45,337 nucleotides of DNA from a virus. The notes beneath the pieces are model-generated. The model saw only the letters and a list, made by a program, of their open reading frames with translations. It searched no databases and had not been told where the DNA came from. A program made the position numbers and the translations under genes. Where the stretch lies: positions 1 to 45,337 of IMG/VR virus record IMGVR_UViG_3300024432_000025, one strand, 5' to 3'. Positions 13,810 to 23,768 of the stretch are shown here, piece by piece (positions within the stretch are counted from its first letter, which is position 1; every line of letters begins with the position of its first letter).

Positions 13810-16800
13810 ATGACTGAACCATCCCCGTTATTTAAGATTCCTGAGTTTCCAACTCTCTACGGTGAAGAGGAGCGAAAGCGACAAGCGAAGTTAGCCGAGC
13901 AGAAGTCCCAAATAGAGGAGCTTTTCCGAACTAAGTTTGATGTAGAGGCTTGGGCTAACCTACCCGGCCCTGAACGTGCTATAAGGGAGTTCATTGCTAA
14001 GTCCGAAGGGCCGGTATCTTTCTCAGGCTTTGCGGGGCTTGTCTCTCCTTGGGAGTGGGGCTTTGACTATGGTGTTATTCCTTCCCAAGCTAGGGAAAGA
14101 CAACAAGAGGTAGAAGCCGAGTATGATGAGCTTATAAGGAAGGAGAAGGTAACTACTGTCCTTCCTCTTATCCAGAATACTCTCCGTATCCTAGCTATGG
14201 CTGGTGAAAGTGTTCCTGGGGACTTTGATAGTTTCTTCAAACTAGATAAACTAGACTTTACTCCTGAAGAGAAAGCCTATCTATACCGCTTTGAAATGAG
14301 TCTCAAGTTTGCAAAGCCAGAGGAACTTCTTAGCGGGGAGCCTTGGGGTCTACGAAAAGCCTCCCTTGAGGAAATAGAAGCAGCAACTAGGGAGGAGCCG
14401 GGAGCCAAGCTAACCCCTAACCAAGCATTGTCTACAATTGCTCTATCCCAAGATACCGAGGCTATCCGAATGGGTCTTATGATGGCCTACCCCCCGGTAA
14501 TGGTTGAGCCCCCCGATGATCGTAGGGATGCTATTATCAAACTCTACAATGAGCAGATAACAGCACTCGCTGAGTACCTTGGTGTTTCCACTACCTTAGA
14601 GGAGCCTATTAAGGAGACTGCTGGTAAGGTCTTTGAGAAACTAGCAGAAGATAGGCCGGTGCTTATCTATGATTACAACCTCGGTGGTATTCATGTAGCT
14701 AACAGGAAGCCTGACAATAGTGTATGGTCGAGGGGTAGACAGGCGGACCAAAAGCTACTTGGTTATTACGATGAAGACCAGAAGCATGTAGTCCCCATAG
14801 CTCCTGATGGTGAGCCTATTACGAACAATGATACCTTACTAGACAAAGCTAAAGACCTTGCGAGTAAGTTCTTCCAGCTAGGATTTGGGAAACCATACAA
14901 GACCTCGATCCCCGGTATAATGTTTGGAATAGCTAAATCCCTTGACGAGCCTGAAGACCTTGAGTTTCTTGCCCATAACTTACATAGGCTTGCTGGTGAG
15001 AGTGGGCTCAGTACAGAGCTCTTTATCAAGACTTATGTACCATCGGGTATATCCTCTGCAGTAGCCGACATGCTAATTGAGGGAGGAGCCCCCCCGGAGT
15101 ATATTAAGGCAAAAAGAGAAGCCGGTGTTCCTTCTGTTCCTTGGGCTACTGGTGTAAAGAAGATGAACGAAGACTTACAAAGTATCTTCACCCAGAGTTA
15201 TGAACAAAGAACAGTTGAGCACTTTGAGTGGCTAGAAGAACACCCTGAGTTTATTCCCAAACCTTCTTGGCAGGTTCCAGTAACTGAGGTAATAAGGGAC
15301 AACCCAGAACTACTCAAGAATCCCTATTACATAGCTTACCTTACTAGCGATAGTCTTATCTATACGGGTGCTTTCCTTTCGACAGCTCTTGCAATAGGGT
15401 GGATTACAAAGAACCCAACGTTAGGTTTAGCTGCAGGGGTAGCTGTTACTACCCCACAAGCTACACATGATCTATACCAAGAGCTTCTTAACTATATACC
15501 TCCGGAGGATGCTGCCAGACTAGCAATATCTATGGGGGCTGTAATCTCCTCGGTAGAAGTAGTAGGGGGTGTACCTGTTATCAGTGCTATCCTTCCTAGT
15601 GTGTTTAGGGGTCTAAGAAGAGGAATCCAAAAAGAGGTAGTGGCCCTAACTTTCAAGAGACTAGCCCTCAAAGGTATAAAGACCTTTGGTACGATTGAAG
15701 TAATGGAGACTATGGAGGAGATACTCCAAGAGGCCCTTCACAATGCTACTATCAGATGGTTTGATGAAACCAGAGACATCTTTGCTAACATGCCCGAAGT
15801 TGCTATTCGAGCTATGATTTCAATAGGCCCTATCGCTGCTGTTGGAGGAGGAGCTAGCGTCTACCATGAATCTAAACTGCAGTTACCAGAAAAGGTAAAG
15901 GAACAGCTTGATACTGATACCCAAACCTTAGTAGAGGCTGGTTTACCTCCTGATCAGGCCGAGCTTGCAGCCTATAATAAGGTAGTTAGTACGGATCAAG
16001 GTATAGCCGAAGTACAAGTAGCTCAGGAGAAAGCTCTTGACCAACGACCTTTTACCCAAGCTAGACAGAACAACAACCGTGAGGTGCTAGAGCAGAAGCT
16101 AGAAGCTGTTAATAATGACTTAGAAGCCATCTCTCGTTCTTTGGTAATACATCGTAAGCGATCGGTTGGAATGGAACTACTTTCAGTAGAGCATGCAGAG
16201 ATATTGAAAACTATGGGATTTCTTGAGGATCAAGTACCTGAGCTTCAAGCTACTAAGGCTAGGATAGTGGAGCAACTACGAGCACTGAATACTGAACCAG
16301 AGCTTCCTACCCCCCCAGAGGCTACTAGAACCTTCCCTATAGATAAGGTTATTACTTGGAAGCGACAGCAAGTGTCAGAAGCTACTAGCCCACTAGACAA
16401 ATCTTTCCTTAACCAGGAATTACGTGACTTACTGCAGTCTAAGCAACAAGGGAAACCAACTGTTCCGGAAGAGTATTTTAGGGACGTAAGAACTAAAGAG
16501 TTAGTTGTCCCACCAGAGTTGCAGCCTGTCCCTCTTGAGTTACTTCCAGAGGTAGTCCCTCCTTCGAGGGCTTCCTATATTCGTACTGGTATGAGGGAGT
16601 TCCGAGCTCAAGCCTCAGAGACCCTAACCCGTACTGAGGAACGTGTCCAACGAAAGGTTCTCAATGAAAGGTATGACAGTGAGTATGATGTTCCCCCCGG
16701 TATTCTTATTGGTCAAGTACCTGAAGGAGTTGTTGAAGCACCCCCAGTAGAGGTTCCCCCAGCCGAGGGAGCTCCACCCATAGTGCCTCCTATCAAACCA

Positions 16801-19800
16801 CCAGCCCCCCCAGGAGAGACCTTTCCTATCCCGGAAGAGTCCGATCCTGAAGTCCGTGAAATCCTTTCAAGAATGGCTCTAGCAAAGGCAGCTAGGCGGG
16901 TTGGTAAATACCTAGAGGAGCTTGGTGTTACCCCTGATATATTGGAGGGAACCCTTGACACACTACCCTCCCCTATCTCACTAGAGGACGAGCTTGCAAG
17001 TGCTAATGAGGTCTTCTCTGATCCTAAGTTCCAATCATATCTTAGGGTTGACCCCAACGTACAGGCAGCTAGAAGATTAGCTGAACAAGAGCTTTTTAGA
17101 GTCCAACTTGAGTCAGCTAACGCTGAGGAAAGTAAAGACCCGGATCAAATGTCTATTGCCAAACAAGCTGTTAAGAGCTATACTAATCGTGTAGGTCTAA
17201 GACCTCAAGACGTCCTAACTACCTTCTGGAAAGACCTTACACCAGCTCAACAGCGTAGAGCCACCACAGCTCATATCCCTAACGGTTCCATAATCCTTGA
17301 CCGAGAAGACCCCATAATTGGTAAAGTCCTTAGTAGGGCCACCTTGAACCTTGAGGATATGAGATACTTATTTGCCAACCTTGAGGGTTGGTCAGGTGAG
17401 CCTTTCCACCGTATCCATGAGCGAATAGTAACCCTCAAATCCTACGCTTTGCGTCTTCAAGATATGTACCTGGAGGAGATAACCAAGAATCCTACGTTCA
17501 AGCATATCCTACCTGATGAGGCATCTTGGGACAGAGTAACCACAGAGCGGGAATCCAGAAACCCTGACTCAGGAGTGTCCCCCCCATCAGACCTTACTGA
17601 TGTAGAGCGTTCCTTGGCTGATACGATAGATAGTAGATACAGAAAGTGGGAGCCATACGAAAGATACCTTCGATTTGTACGAGCTTATAAGATTAGTGAC
17701 AATCCAACAACAATTCAGGAAGAGCTGACCAATCCCCATTATCCCGAACAGGCTCCCCCCATTGAGGAGCTTGAGAAGGCTGTTAGAATCTATGAGCAGT
17801 ATGGTAAAGATACCTTATGGCTTTACCTAAAGGACAAGACCTGGGGAGTTGTCCCCCAAGGTTACAGTCCCAGGGTCAGGCACAAGATGAGCCTATTTCC
17901 TACCCAACTTCCTCTTGGAGCAACAAGGGGTACAGGACGACTTATGTCCAGGACAGCCCTTGAGTCCCCCCCTGCCCAAGAGAAGAACCCTGTGAGTCAG
18001 CTTGACTCCTACAACGCCAGTATGCTTACAATGTTGCTACTAGAGGAGGAGATAGACGCACTAGCTCGGAGTATCCAAAATACCGAGCAGATATGGTCTG
18101 CTCCTGACCAAGTAGAAACAATTATGAGAAACTTCCTAACGGAGCTTCAAGGTGTCCCCCAAGAAGGAGGCTGGCTCTTTGACATCATACAGACAGCCCA
18201 ACGTTATGCTTTCACAATCTTTGTACAGCCGGATAAGGGAATCAGAAACATCCTTCAGCCACTCATGGCTTTCCCCTTTAGACACAGGTTAGTTACAGGC
18301 TACTATGAGTTTCCTAACCTTCCCGCTCCTTTTAGAAAGAAAGCATCAATCGTCTTTGCTGATCTAGTTGATGAGTCAGGAAGAGCCCTCCGGGAGTGGA
18401 TGTTCTTCACGGGTCGAAAGGGTTTAACTGCCAACCCCTTTGAGCTAATGGCAAGGGTGTGCGAGAGACTACCCCTAATGGCTTGGACAGATAAGGGCTC
18501 TAGGATGTGGGAGTTCCTAGCGTTGGTCCCAAAGACTTGGGGAGCTTCTGAGCAGTATGTAAAAGATGGTAATGTAGATAAATGGGTCAGGGATAGCGGG
18601 GCAAATACCTTAACCCGGAAGCAGCAGGAGTACGCTGTATGGCTTCTAGCACAACAAGAAGTCAATTGGGTAATCCCTGGCCTTCAAGACCTAACAGGGC
18701 CTGAAGCAGCAGGCTTCTGGGTAACTAGGCAAGTAATCACTAATACCCTCTATACCTATAGACGTTGGGGGATGGCTCCTGCCCATCATGGGGTTACAGG
18801 TCGAGCCGTTGGGAGTCTTCTGAACTTTCCTAGGAGTACAGCTCAGTACATAGTTAGGCTATTTGAGAAGACTGCCGATCCTGAGTCCTCAATGAGGGAC
18901 AGAACAGAGGCAGTTAGGAAAATCGCCTTCCTTTGGCTATTCTCTGAAATATCTAATGTGATACTCAAGTGTCTACTAGGAGGGAAGAGAGATGAGTATG
19001 GTCTTACCAATATGCTCTTATGGGAGATAGGAGGTCTTTCCCTTTCAGCAGCTCGTGAAGCTACAGAAGCAATTACCGAGACAATACTAGCTTTAATTGG
19101 TAGTGGTGAAGAGAAAGAACGTGCTTGGACTCGGCTTTCAACTGTGCTACCTTCCACTTTTAACCTTATGTTGGGATTCTACTCAATAGCTTGGGATGTT
19201 GTGGAGCTAATGCAGAAGGAAGGGGGCGGTTTAGACGCTTTCTACATACGGAGAATACGAGCCCTCATTGATGATAGCTACGGAGGCCCCAAAGAGCGAG
19301 AAAAGGTTGAACGTACTTGGCTTGAGGCTTTCCAGAAGGTAGTAGCAGGCACTGATCCCCCTGAACCCGATATTCTTGAGCAGATACTTATAGACCTAGA
19401 TACCGAGATAGAGAGACTAGGGGGAATGATCCTTGTAGGGGATGAGTTTACTACCGATGATGTGTATACTACCAAGCAGCTTGGTGGAAGGATAGATGCT
19501 ATCCTAAAGAGGGGTTCTCCTACCTGGGTACATAAAGATAACCGGTTCCCCAATATAGCTATCTTCCGTCAGGAATGTACAGATGGTTGGAAACCATACG
19601 AGATTCTATCATCTAAGCCGGCAAGTATCAGGAGGGAGTGGAGACTTAACCACTTTGAGGAAGAAGCCAAGATGATATTCTGGGGTAAGTATAGCTTCAA
19701 GGCTAGTCCTTTTGTAACTGACCCTGGACTCAGGAAAGAAGGCAAAGCTATGGAGCTTCTGAAACTCATAGACCTATACAAAATAGAGTTTAACCTTACT

Positions 19801-19869
19801 CGTAGTATGGTTCCAGGAGCCACCTGGAAAGACATCCTAGCAGAAGAGGCAAAGGGCTTGACAGAGTAG
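13810..19869 (+). CDS. Giant 2,019-residue virion-associated protein
   Basis: The single uninterrupted frame takes 13% of the genome. Residues 1-480 are mixed alpha/beta. About 510-590 and 600-690 hold hydrophobic stretches (STALAIGWITKNPTLGLAAG; AMISIGPIAAVGGGASVY). About 760-840 is helical coiled coil, and about 970-1010 is a Pro-rich linker (PPVEVPPAEGAPP). The remainder is long and helical with a further hydrophobic stretch near 1715-1770. There is no lytic transglycosylase, peptidase or polymerase signature I can see. Between portal and scaffold, with membrane-active segments, it best fits an internal ejection-type protein that enters the cell with the DNA; that is inference. Confidence 0.7.
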   Translation: MTEPSPLFKIPEFPTLYGEEERKRQAKLAEQKSQIEELFRTKFDVEAWANLPGPERAIREFIAKSEGPVSFSGFAGLVSPWEWGFDYGVIPSQARERQQEVEAEYDELIRKEKVTTVLPLIQNTLRILAMAGESVPGDFDSFFKLDKLDFTPEEKAYLYRFEMSLKFAKPEELLSGEPWGLRKASLEEIEAATREEPGAKLTPNQALSTIALSQDTEAIRMGLMMAYPPVMVEPPDDRRDAIIKLYNEQITALAEYLGVSTTLEEPIKETAGKVFEKLAEDRPVLIYDYNLGGIHVANRKPDNSVWSRGRQADQKLLGYYDEDQKHVVPIAPDGEPITNNDTLLDKAKDLASKFFQLGFGKPYKTSIPGIMFGIAKSLDEPEDLEFLAHNLHRLAGESGLSTELFIKTYVPSGISSAVADMLIEGGAPPEYIKAKREAGVPSVPWATGVKKMNEDLQSIFTQSYEQRTVEHFEWLEEHPEFIPKPSWQVPVTEVIRDNPELLKNPYYIAYLTSDSLIYTGAFLSTALAIGWITKNPTLGLAAGVAVTTPQATHDLYQELLNYIPPEDAARLAISMGAVISSVEVVGGVPVISAILPSVFRGLRRGIQKEVVALTFKRLALKGIKTFGTIEVMETMEEILQEALHNATIRWFDETRDIFANMPEVAIRAMISIGPIAAVGGGASVYHESKLQLPEKVKEQLDTDTQTLVEAGLPPDQAELAAYNKVVSTDQGIAEVQVAQEKALDQRPFTQARQNNNREVLEQKLEAVNNDLEAISRSLVIHRKRSVGMELLSVEHAEILKTMGFLEDQVPELQATKARIVEQLRALNTEPELPTPPEATRTFPIDKVITWKRQQVSEATSPLDKSFLNQELRDLLQSKQQGKPTVPEEYFRDVRTKELVVPPELQPVPLELLPEVVPPSRASYIRTGMREFRAQASETLTRTEERVQRKVLNERYDSEYDVPPGILIGQVPEGVVEAPPVEVPPAEGAPPIVPPIKPPAPPGETFPIPEESDPEVREILSRMALAKAARRVGKYLEELGVTPDILEGTLDTLPSPISLEDELASANEVFSDPKFQSYLRVDPNVQAARRLAEQELFRVQLESANAEESKDPDQMSIAKQAVKSYTNRVGLRPQDVLTTFWKDLTPAQQRRATTAHIPNGSIILDREDPIIGKVLSRATLNLEDMRYLFANLEGWSGEPFHRIHERIVTLKSYALRLQDMYLEEITKNPTFKHILPDEASWDRVTTERESRNPDSGVSPPSDLTDVERSLADTIDSRYRKWEPYERYLRFVRAYKISDNPTTIQEELTNPHYPEQAPPIEELEKAVRIYEQYGKDTLWLYLKDKTWGVVPQGYSPRVRHKMSLFPTQLPLGATRGTGRLMSRTALESPPAQEKNPVSQLDSYNASMLTMLLLEEEIDALARSIQNTEQIWSAPDQVETIMRNFLTELQGVPQEGGWLFDIIQTAQRYAFTIFVQPDKGIRNILQPLMAFPFRHRLVTGYYEFPNLPAPFRKKASIVFADLVDESGRALREWMFFTGRKGLTANPFELMARVCERLPLMAWTDKGSRMWEFLALVPKTWGASEQYVKDGNVDKWVRDSGANTLTRKQQEYAVWLLAQQEVNWVIPGLQDLTGPEAAGFWVTRQVITNTLYTYRRWGMAPAHHGVTGRAVGSLLNFPRSTAQYIVRLFEKTADPESSMRDRTEAVRKIAFLWLFSEISNVILKCLLGGKRDEYGLTNMLLWEIGGLSLSAAREATEAITETILALIGSGEEKERAWTRLSTVLPSTFNLMLGFYSIAWDVVELMQKEGGGLDAFYIRRIRALIDDSYGGPKEREKVERTWLEAFQKVVAGTDPPEPDILEQILIDLDTEIERLGGMILVGDEFTTDDVYTTKQLGGRIDAILKRGSPTWVHKDNRFPNIAIFRQECTDGWKPYEILSSKPASIRREWRLNHFEEEAKMIFWGKYSFKASPFVTDPGLRKEGKAMELLKLIDLYKIEFNLTRSMVPGATWKDILAEEAKGLTE

Positions 19870-19886
19870 ATTAAATGTGGTATAGT
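19858..19886 (+). promoter_or_regulatory. Promoter of the scaffold-capsid genes
   Basis: TTGACA overlaps the last codons of the giant gene, then a 17-base spacer ending ATGTGG, then TATAGT. A dedicated promoter would raise capsid and scaffold output over the upstream genes. Confidence 0.8.
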
Positions 19887-19912
19887 GTTATTAACTAACA
19901 AAGGAGGAACCA

Positions 19913-20386
19913 ATGGCAGACAATGATGATGGAGGCAAGACAGATGGGGATGACGGTGATAAAGGTCATCCAGAAAGTGTTTCTTGGACTCAGTTTGTAG
20001 GTGAAAGGGTGAAAGCCCAAAAAGCCGAAGCTAAGCTCAAGGAGCAAGTGTCCGGCCTCGAAGATCGAATCAAGGATGCTCCCAGTGCCGAAGCTCATAA
20101 GAATCTCCAGGGAGAGCTAGATGATGTAAAAGCCAAACACCAAACAGTATCTGATGAGCTCAAAGCCAACAAGGAAAAGTCAGCCTCTGGATTGAGAGAG
20201 TCCTTAAAGACACGAGGACTTTCTGATGAGGAAGTTAAAGACCTGACAGAGACTGAAATGACAAATCTTCTAAAGGTGCTGGAGAGAACAAAGACAAAAC
20301 CAGACTTAGGTAGTGGGGGAGGAGTTGGTGCACTAACAGGTTCACCAATGCAACTCGCCCAACGAGCCTATGCAGACAAACACTAA
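19913..20386 (+). CDS. Capsid scaffolding protein
   Basis: 157 residues, AAAGGAGG before ATG, directly before the capsid gene. An acidic N-terminus (DNDDGGKTDGDDGD), a long charged coiled coil (QKAEAKLKEQVSGLEDRIKD) and a short C-terminal segment fit phage scaffold proteins that shape the procapsid and then leave. No protease domain is attached. Confidence 0.75.
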   Translation: MADNDDGGKTDGDDGDKGHPESVSWTQFVGERVKAQKAEAKLKEQVSGLEDRIKDAPSAEAHKNLQGELDDVKAKHQTVSDELKANKEKSASGLRESLKTRGLSDEEVKDLTETEMTNLLKVLERTKTKPDLGSGGGVGALTGSPMQLAQRAYADKH

Positions 20387-20398
20387 AGGAGGAAAACA

Positions 20399-21376
20399 AT
20401 GGCGTTCACACTTGCTGAACTAAGCAAGATCGAGACCGATGTCTTGCGTAAGTCTGTGATAGATACCCTGATCATGGAAGCTAACCTAACGGAGTTAGTC
20501 CCCTGGGAGACTATTGGGCAGCTTTCTACAGGGATTGTCAGAATCCAGGACTTGCCTAGCGTTGGTTCAAGACGTATAAACGGTGCTTACACTGAGTCAA
20601 CAGGTCATGTGGAGCACGCTATGGAAACTATGTCCTTGCTTGGGTTGGACATAGACACTGATAAGGCAATCGCTAGAGCTAAGAATACCATTGCTGATGC
20701 CAGGGCTATTCAGCAAACTATGGCACTCAAAGGTATGGCTTACAAGTTCAATGACATGGTTATCAATGGCGATCCTACCAGTGATCCCCAAGAGTTCAAG
20801 GGTCTAAGGGTAAGGGTAAATGACCTTAACACCGAGGGCCACACCGAGCAGAAGATTGATGCAGCCTGTGCTGGGGTTGGTATCCTTAACTCTTCGGCAG
20901 TCAGTCAGACATTCCTGGACAAGCTGGATCAGCTTATCTACTCTATCATAGGACATAACCCCAGCTATCTCTTGATGAACAAGAAGATGCTTCTGGCACT
21001 TCGTTCCTTACTACGAAGGGAGAAGCTCCTTGACAACACCAGGGATATGTTTGATAGGGTAATTGATGTCTACCAGGGAGCCCGGTTAATTGACATTGGT
21101 GTAGGGGCTGACCAGAGCACCGAGATTATCACTAACACTGAGACTAGTGCTGGTGTAGATGGCTCTAGTGAGCATACTTCCATCTACGCAGTCAGCCTTG
21201 GTATAGGTGATAGGACTTGGGGGATTCAGGAATATCCTATGGAAGTAACTGACCTTGGTGAGTTGGAAGCCAAACCAAGTTACCGAACCCGTGTAGACTG
21301 GCCTCTGGGCCTCGCTACTGTAGAGCCTCGCTCCTTGAGCAGGATTTACGGTATCGTACCAGATGCTTCAAGCTAA
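20399..21376 (+). CDS. Major capsid protein
   Basis: 325 residues with AAAGGAGG before ATG. Its place after the scaffold and its own promoter upstream, plus the pattern MAFTLAELSKIETDVLRKSV then PWETIGQL and the C-terminal SYRTRVDWPLGLATVEPRS, fit the HK97-fold capsid families that keep their N-terminus uncleaved. It builds the icosahedral shell. The fold is inferred from order and general sequence. Confidence 0.82.
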   Translation: MAFTLAELSKIETDVLRKSVIDTLIMEANLTELVPWETIGQLSTGIVRIQDLPSVGSRRINGAYTESTGHVEHAMETMSLLGLDIDTDKAIARAKNTIADARAIQQTMALKGMAYKFNDMVINGDPTSDPQEFKGLRVRVNDLNTEGHTEQKIDAACAGVGILNSSAVSQTFLDKLDQLIYSIIGHNPSYLLMNKKMLLALRSLLRREKLLDNTRDMFDRVIDVYQGARLIDIGVGADQSTEIITNTETSAGVDGSSEHTSIYAVSLGIGDRTWGIQEYPMEVTDLGELEAKPSYRTRVDWPLGLATVEPRSLSRIYGIVPDASS

Positions 21377-21431
21377 GAGTAAGAGAGTAAACCTCTTTTG
21401 CTAAAATAAGATAGAAAGAGGAGGAAACCCA

Positions 21432-21857
21432 ATGATCATAGATGCTTTAGGAATGTTAAGGTATGATGGAAGTTCGCCTGATCTCGGAACAGCTACTGAG
21501 GATGGCTCAGTAACCCTAACTAGGGACGGCACTACTGGCAAGGTAGTGATTATGATTAACAAGACAGGAAAGAATGGTATTCCTATTGTCGTTGTAACAG
21601 ACGATGATACGGGTACGTCTACCGATAGGACTCTCACTGTGACTATCGAGGCTGCTGATGAGCTAGCCTTTGATACTACACAGGAAGTGGTAGCTACCTT
21701 CCCCGTCGTTACTCATGGTGCCTCTGCTACCTTAATGGTCAGGCGAGTCCATACCCAGAAGAAGTACCTGCGGTCAGTGATCACCCTTGCGAACTCCAAT
21801 GGGACTATGGCAGTAGACTTCATGGTCTTCATCGGCACAGGCTTGATGAACACCTAA
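21432..21857 (+). CDS. Capsid-adjacent decoration-like protein
   Basis: 141 residues, AGAGGAGG before ATG. It is beta-rich with Thr/Val repeats (DGSVTLTRDGTTGKVVIMIN) and no helices. It resembles the small beta proteins encoded right after the capsid in Bordetella-phage-like podoviruses (Bbp16 type), which cement the shell. Function is inferred from position and composition. Confidence 0.6.
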   Translation: MIIDALGMLRYDGSSPDLGTATEDGSVTLTRDGTTGKVVIMINKTGKNGIPIVVVTDDDTGTSTDRTLTVTIEAADELAFDTTQEVVATFPVVTHGASATLMVRRVHTQKKYLRSVITLANSNGTMAVDFMVFIGTGLMNT

Positions 21858-21868
21858 AGAACGTAAGT

Positions 21869-21905
21869 ATGGAGGGGGGTATCAGGTAGCTGTTTCCCCC
21901 TCCAT
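21869..21905 (+). other. Strong intergenic hairpin
   Basis: ATGGAGGGGG (21869-21878) and CCCCCTCCAT (21896-21905) pair perfectly around a 17-base loop. No T run follows, so it probably acts as an RNA processing or stability element that separates the capsid-gene messages from the fibre genes. Confidence 0.55.
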
Positions 21906-21919
21906 GACTAGGAGATAGT

Positions 21920-22399
21920 ATGATAAAAACTATCGTGTTTGAGTCCGGTTATATGGTCATTACAGACGATAAAGACCAGCAAACTAGGAAGCCTATTGCC
22001 GACATACTAAGGGCTGCGGATATACCCGACCTAGCAGCTTCCAAGATAACCAGTGGTACGTTTGCTGCTGCTAGGATAGCTACCAGTGCTATAGAGACTG
22101 CGAAGATAAACGCTGACGCTGTAGATGGAACTAAGATCGCGGACAATGCAGTGGACTCCGAACATCTAGCTGCTGGTGGGATAGACACGGAGCACCTTGG
22201 TAATCTCCAGGTCACAGCCGGTAAGATAGCTTCTGACGCAGTGATCACGGCCAAGATACTGGATTCCAATGTTACTTCTGCTAAGATCGCTGACGCAGCT
22301 ATTACAGTAGGGAAATTGGCTTCTGCTACCCGTACTGCCTTATCAATAGGAGGCAGGATAGGAGAGACTAGAATTGGACAGAGCTTTATATCTAGTTAG
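21920..22399 (+). CDS. Repeat-type fibre protein
   Basis: 159 residues. From residue 35 the sequence is a run of short repeats (KITSGTFAAARIATSAIETA, DAVDGTKIADNAVDSEHL, DAVITAKILDSNVTSAKIAD), the A-x-x-I-x-x-x-K-I pattern of trimeric phage fibre shafts. It ends in a short cap (GETRIGQSFISS). It would be a head or tail fibre. The start has AGGAGATAGT upstream. Confidence 0.72.
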   Translation: MIKTIVFESGYMVITDDKDQQTRKPIADILRAADIPDLAASKITSGTFAAARIATSAIETAKINADAVDGTKIADNAVDSEHLAAGGIDTEHLGNLQVTAGKIASDAVITAKILDSNVTSAKIADAAITVGKLASATRTALSIGGRIGETRIGQSFISS

Positions 22400-22413
22400 A
22401 AAGGAGGAACTAA

Positions 22414-23370
22414 ATGGGAGTTCATAATTGGGCTATTGGTGATATAATCACTGAAGCCATAATGGATACTGTCCTTATCCAGTATGTGGTTAACGCAGAT
22501 GTAGATGCTGCTGCAGCCATAGCCTGGACTAAGATGGCACCTTTGGTTGATACCCATATCCTGGTAGGTGATGGCTCCGATGATGCAGTGGACGTTGCTG
22601 TATCCGGGGACATAACAATGGCTAATGATGGCACAGTAGCAATTGCTGCTGGAGTCATTCTGGATGCGGATGTCAATGCTAGTGCTGCTATCGCATGGAG
22701 CAAAATGGCTGCACTAACAGCAGCTCACCTCTTGGTGGGTAGTGCTGGTGGGGTAGCTACAGATGTAGCTATAACGGGCGATATTGGTTTCAACAACACA
22801 GGTGTAACAGCCATAGCTGCAAGTGCAGTAGTTAATGCTGATGTCAACGCTGCAGCTGCGATTGCTTGGAGTAAGATGGCTGCCCTAGCTGCTACACATA
22901 TCTTAGTAGGGAATGGAAGCAATGTTGCTGTTGATGTCGCAGTCTCTGGTGATGTCAGTATGGCTAACGATGGGACTGTAACCATTGCAGCTAATGCAGC
23001 TACTATAGCTAAGGTAGAGGATGCTCTTCTCAGTGGGGTTGTTAGTGTAGGCCCAATCCTACAAGTGGATGCCCTGAGCCTTACAGTCTACTTCCCATTC
23101 AAGGTAACGATCAACAAAGTTCGTAGTTTCCTGACAGTGGTCATTGGTGCAGCTGATTCAGTTGTTACCCTGAAAGACCATGATGGCGATGCTATGGGTG
23201 ATGGTGTGCTGACCATTGCTGTTGCTGGTGTTGCCGTTGCGGATGAGGACTCTTGCAGTCCTACCACGAACAATGTGATTGCTGCTGGTGAGAAGATAGA
23301 ACTGGCCATTGACGGTGGAGCCAATGCGGGAGAAGCGATCTTCTTCATTGAGTATACTAGAACAGCATAA
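22414..23370 (+). CDS. Fibre protein with three 57-residue repeats
   Basis: 318 residues, AAAGGAGG before ATG. Three tandem copies of a unit with NADVDAAAAIAWTKM, then HILVG, then DVAVSGDI and a NDGTV turn fill residues about 27-197. The C-terminal 115 residues are non-repetitive and beta-rich (FPFKVTINKVRSFLTVV), likely the tip or receptor-contact domain. A repeated beta-prism shaft with a terminal knob is the natural reading. Confidence 0.75.
   Translation: MGVHNWAIGDIITEAIMDTVLIQYVVNADVDAAAAIAWTKMAPLVDTHILVGDGSDDAVDVAVSGDITMANDGTVAIAAGVILDADVNASAAIAWSKMAALTAAHLLVGSAGGVATDVAITGDIGFNNTGVTAIAASAVVNADVNAAAAIAWSKMAALAATHILVGNGSNVAVDVAVSGDVSMANDGTVTIAANAATIAKVEDALLSGVVSVGPILQVDALSLTVYFPFKVTINKVRSFLTVVIGAADSVVTLKDHDGDAMGDGVLTIAVAGVAVADEDSCSPTTNNVIAAGEKIELAIDGGANAGEAIFFIEYTRTA
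22492..23004 (+). repeat. Three tandem 171-base repeats inside the fibre gene
   Basis: Units begin at 22492, 22663 and 22834, exactly 171 bases apart, each opening with a GCNGATGTNNANGC-like stretch that codes ADVxA. Repeat number could change by recombination and alter fibre length. Confidence 0.75.
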
Positions 23371-23380
23371 GGAGGAAAAG

Positions 23381-23554
23381 GTGAACTTAGATGTAGATGC
23401 TGAGGTGAGTAACCTCACCCAGGAAGTACAGGCCCTAGAAGCAAAGCTCCAGGAGATTACGAAGGCCTATGTGGAGGAAAAGCAAGCAATATCCCTCGAA
23501 ATCGTCAAGCGAACTGGAGCTATCGAGTACCTAAAAACTAAGGGGGAGGGTTAA
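23381..23554 (+). CDS. Coiled-coil protein, GTG start
   Basis: 57 residues, AAGGAGGAAAAG before GTG; an ATG frame from 23309 would overlap the fibre gene and lacks a ribosome site. It is one continuous coiled coil (LTQEVQALEAKLQEITKAY). Probably a small structural or assembly accessory. Confidence 0.6.
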   Translation: MNLDVDAEVSNLTQEVQALEAKLQEITKAYVEEKQAISLEIVKRTGAIEYLKTKGEG

Positions 23555-23582
23555 TCCCTCCCCTTCCCCTAGGAGGTATATT

Positions 23583-23768
23583 ATGCCAACACCGGAAGTT
23601 GAAGCCTTAACCCAGATAAGCGATGATGCACAAACTAAAGCTGCCTTATCCTCCTGTATAGCTACTGAGATAAGAGCTGGTAGGAGTGCTGAAGAAGCCA
23701 GAGCTATGTGCTACACTATGATAAAAGAAAAGACAGGTAAAGAACTAGCTCCCCAGGGAGGTGAATAG
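23583..23768 (+). CDS. Small helical hypothetical protein
   Basis: 61 residues, TAGGAGG before ATG. The protein is helical with two cysteines and a basic end (MIKEKTGKEL). The stop overlaps the GTG of the next gene. Small helical proteins in this position of virion modules are unassigned. Confidence 0.6.
   Translation: MPTPEVEALTQISDDAQTKAALSSCIATEIRAGRSAEEARAMCYTMIKEKTGKELAPQGGE

Noticed and set aside
16713-17057. Long minus-strand frame opposite the giant virion gene
   Set aside because: It mirrors the Pro-rich linker codons, has no ribosome site or promoter, and similar shadows lie opposite other high-quality genes.
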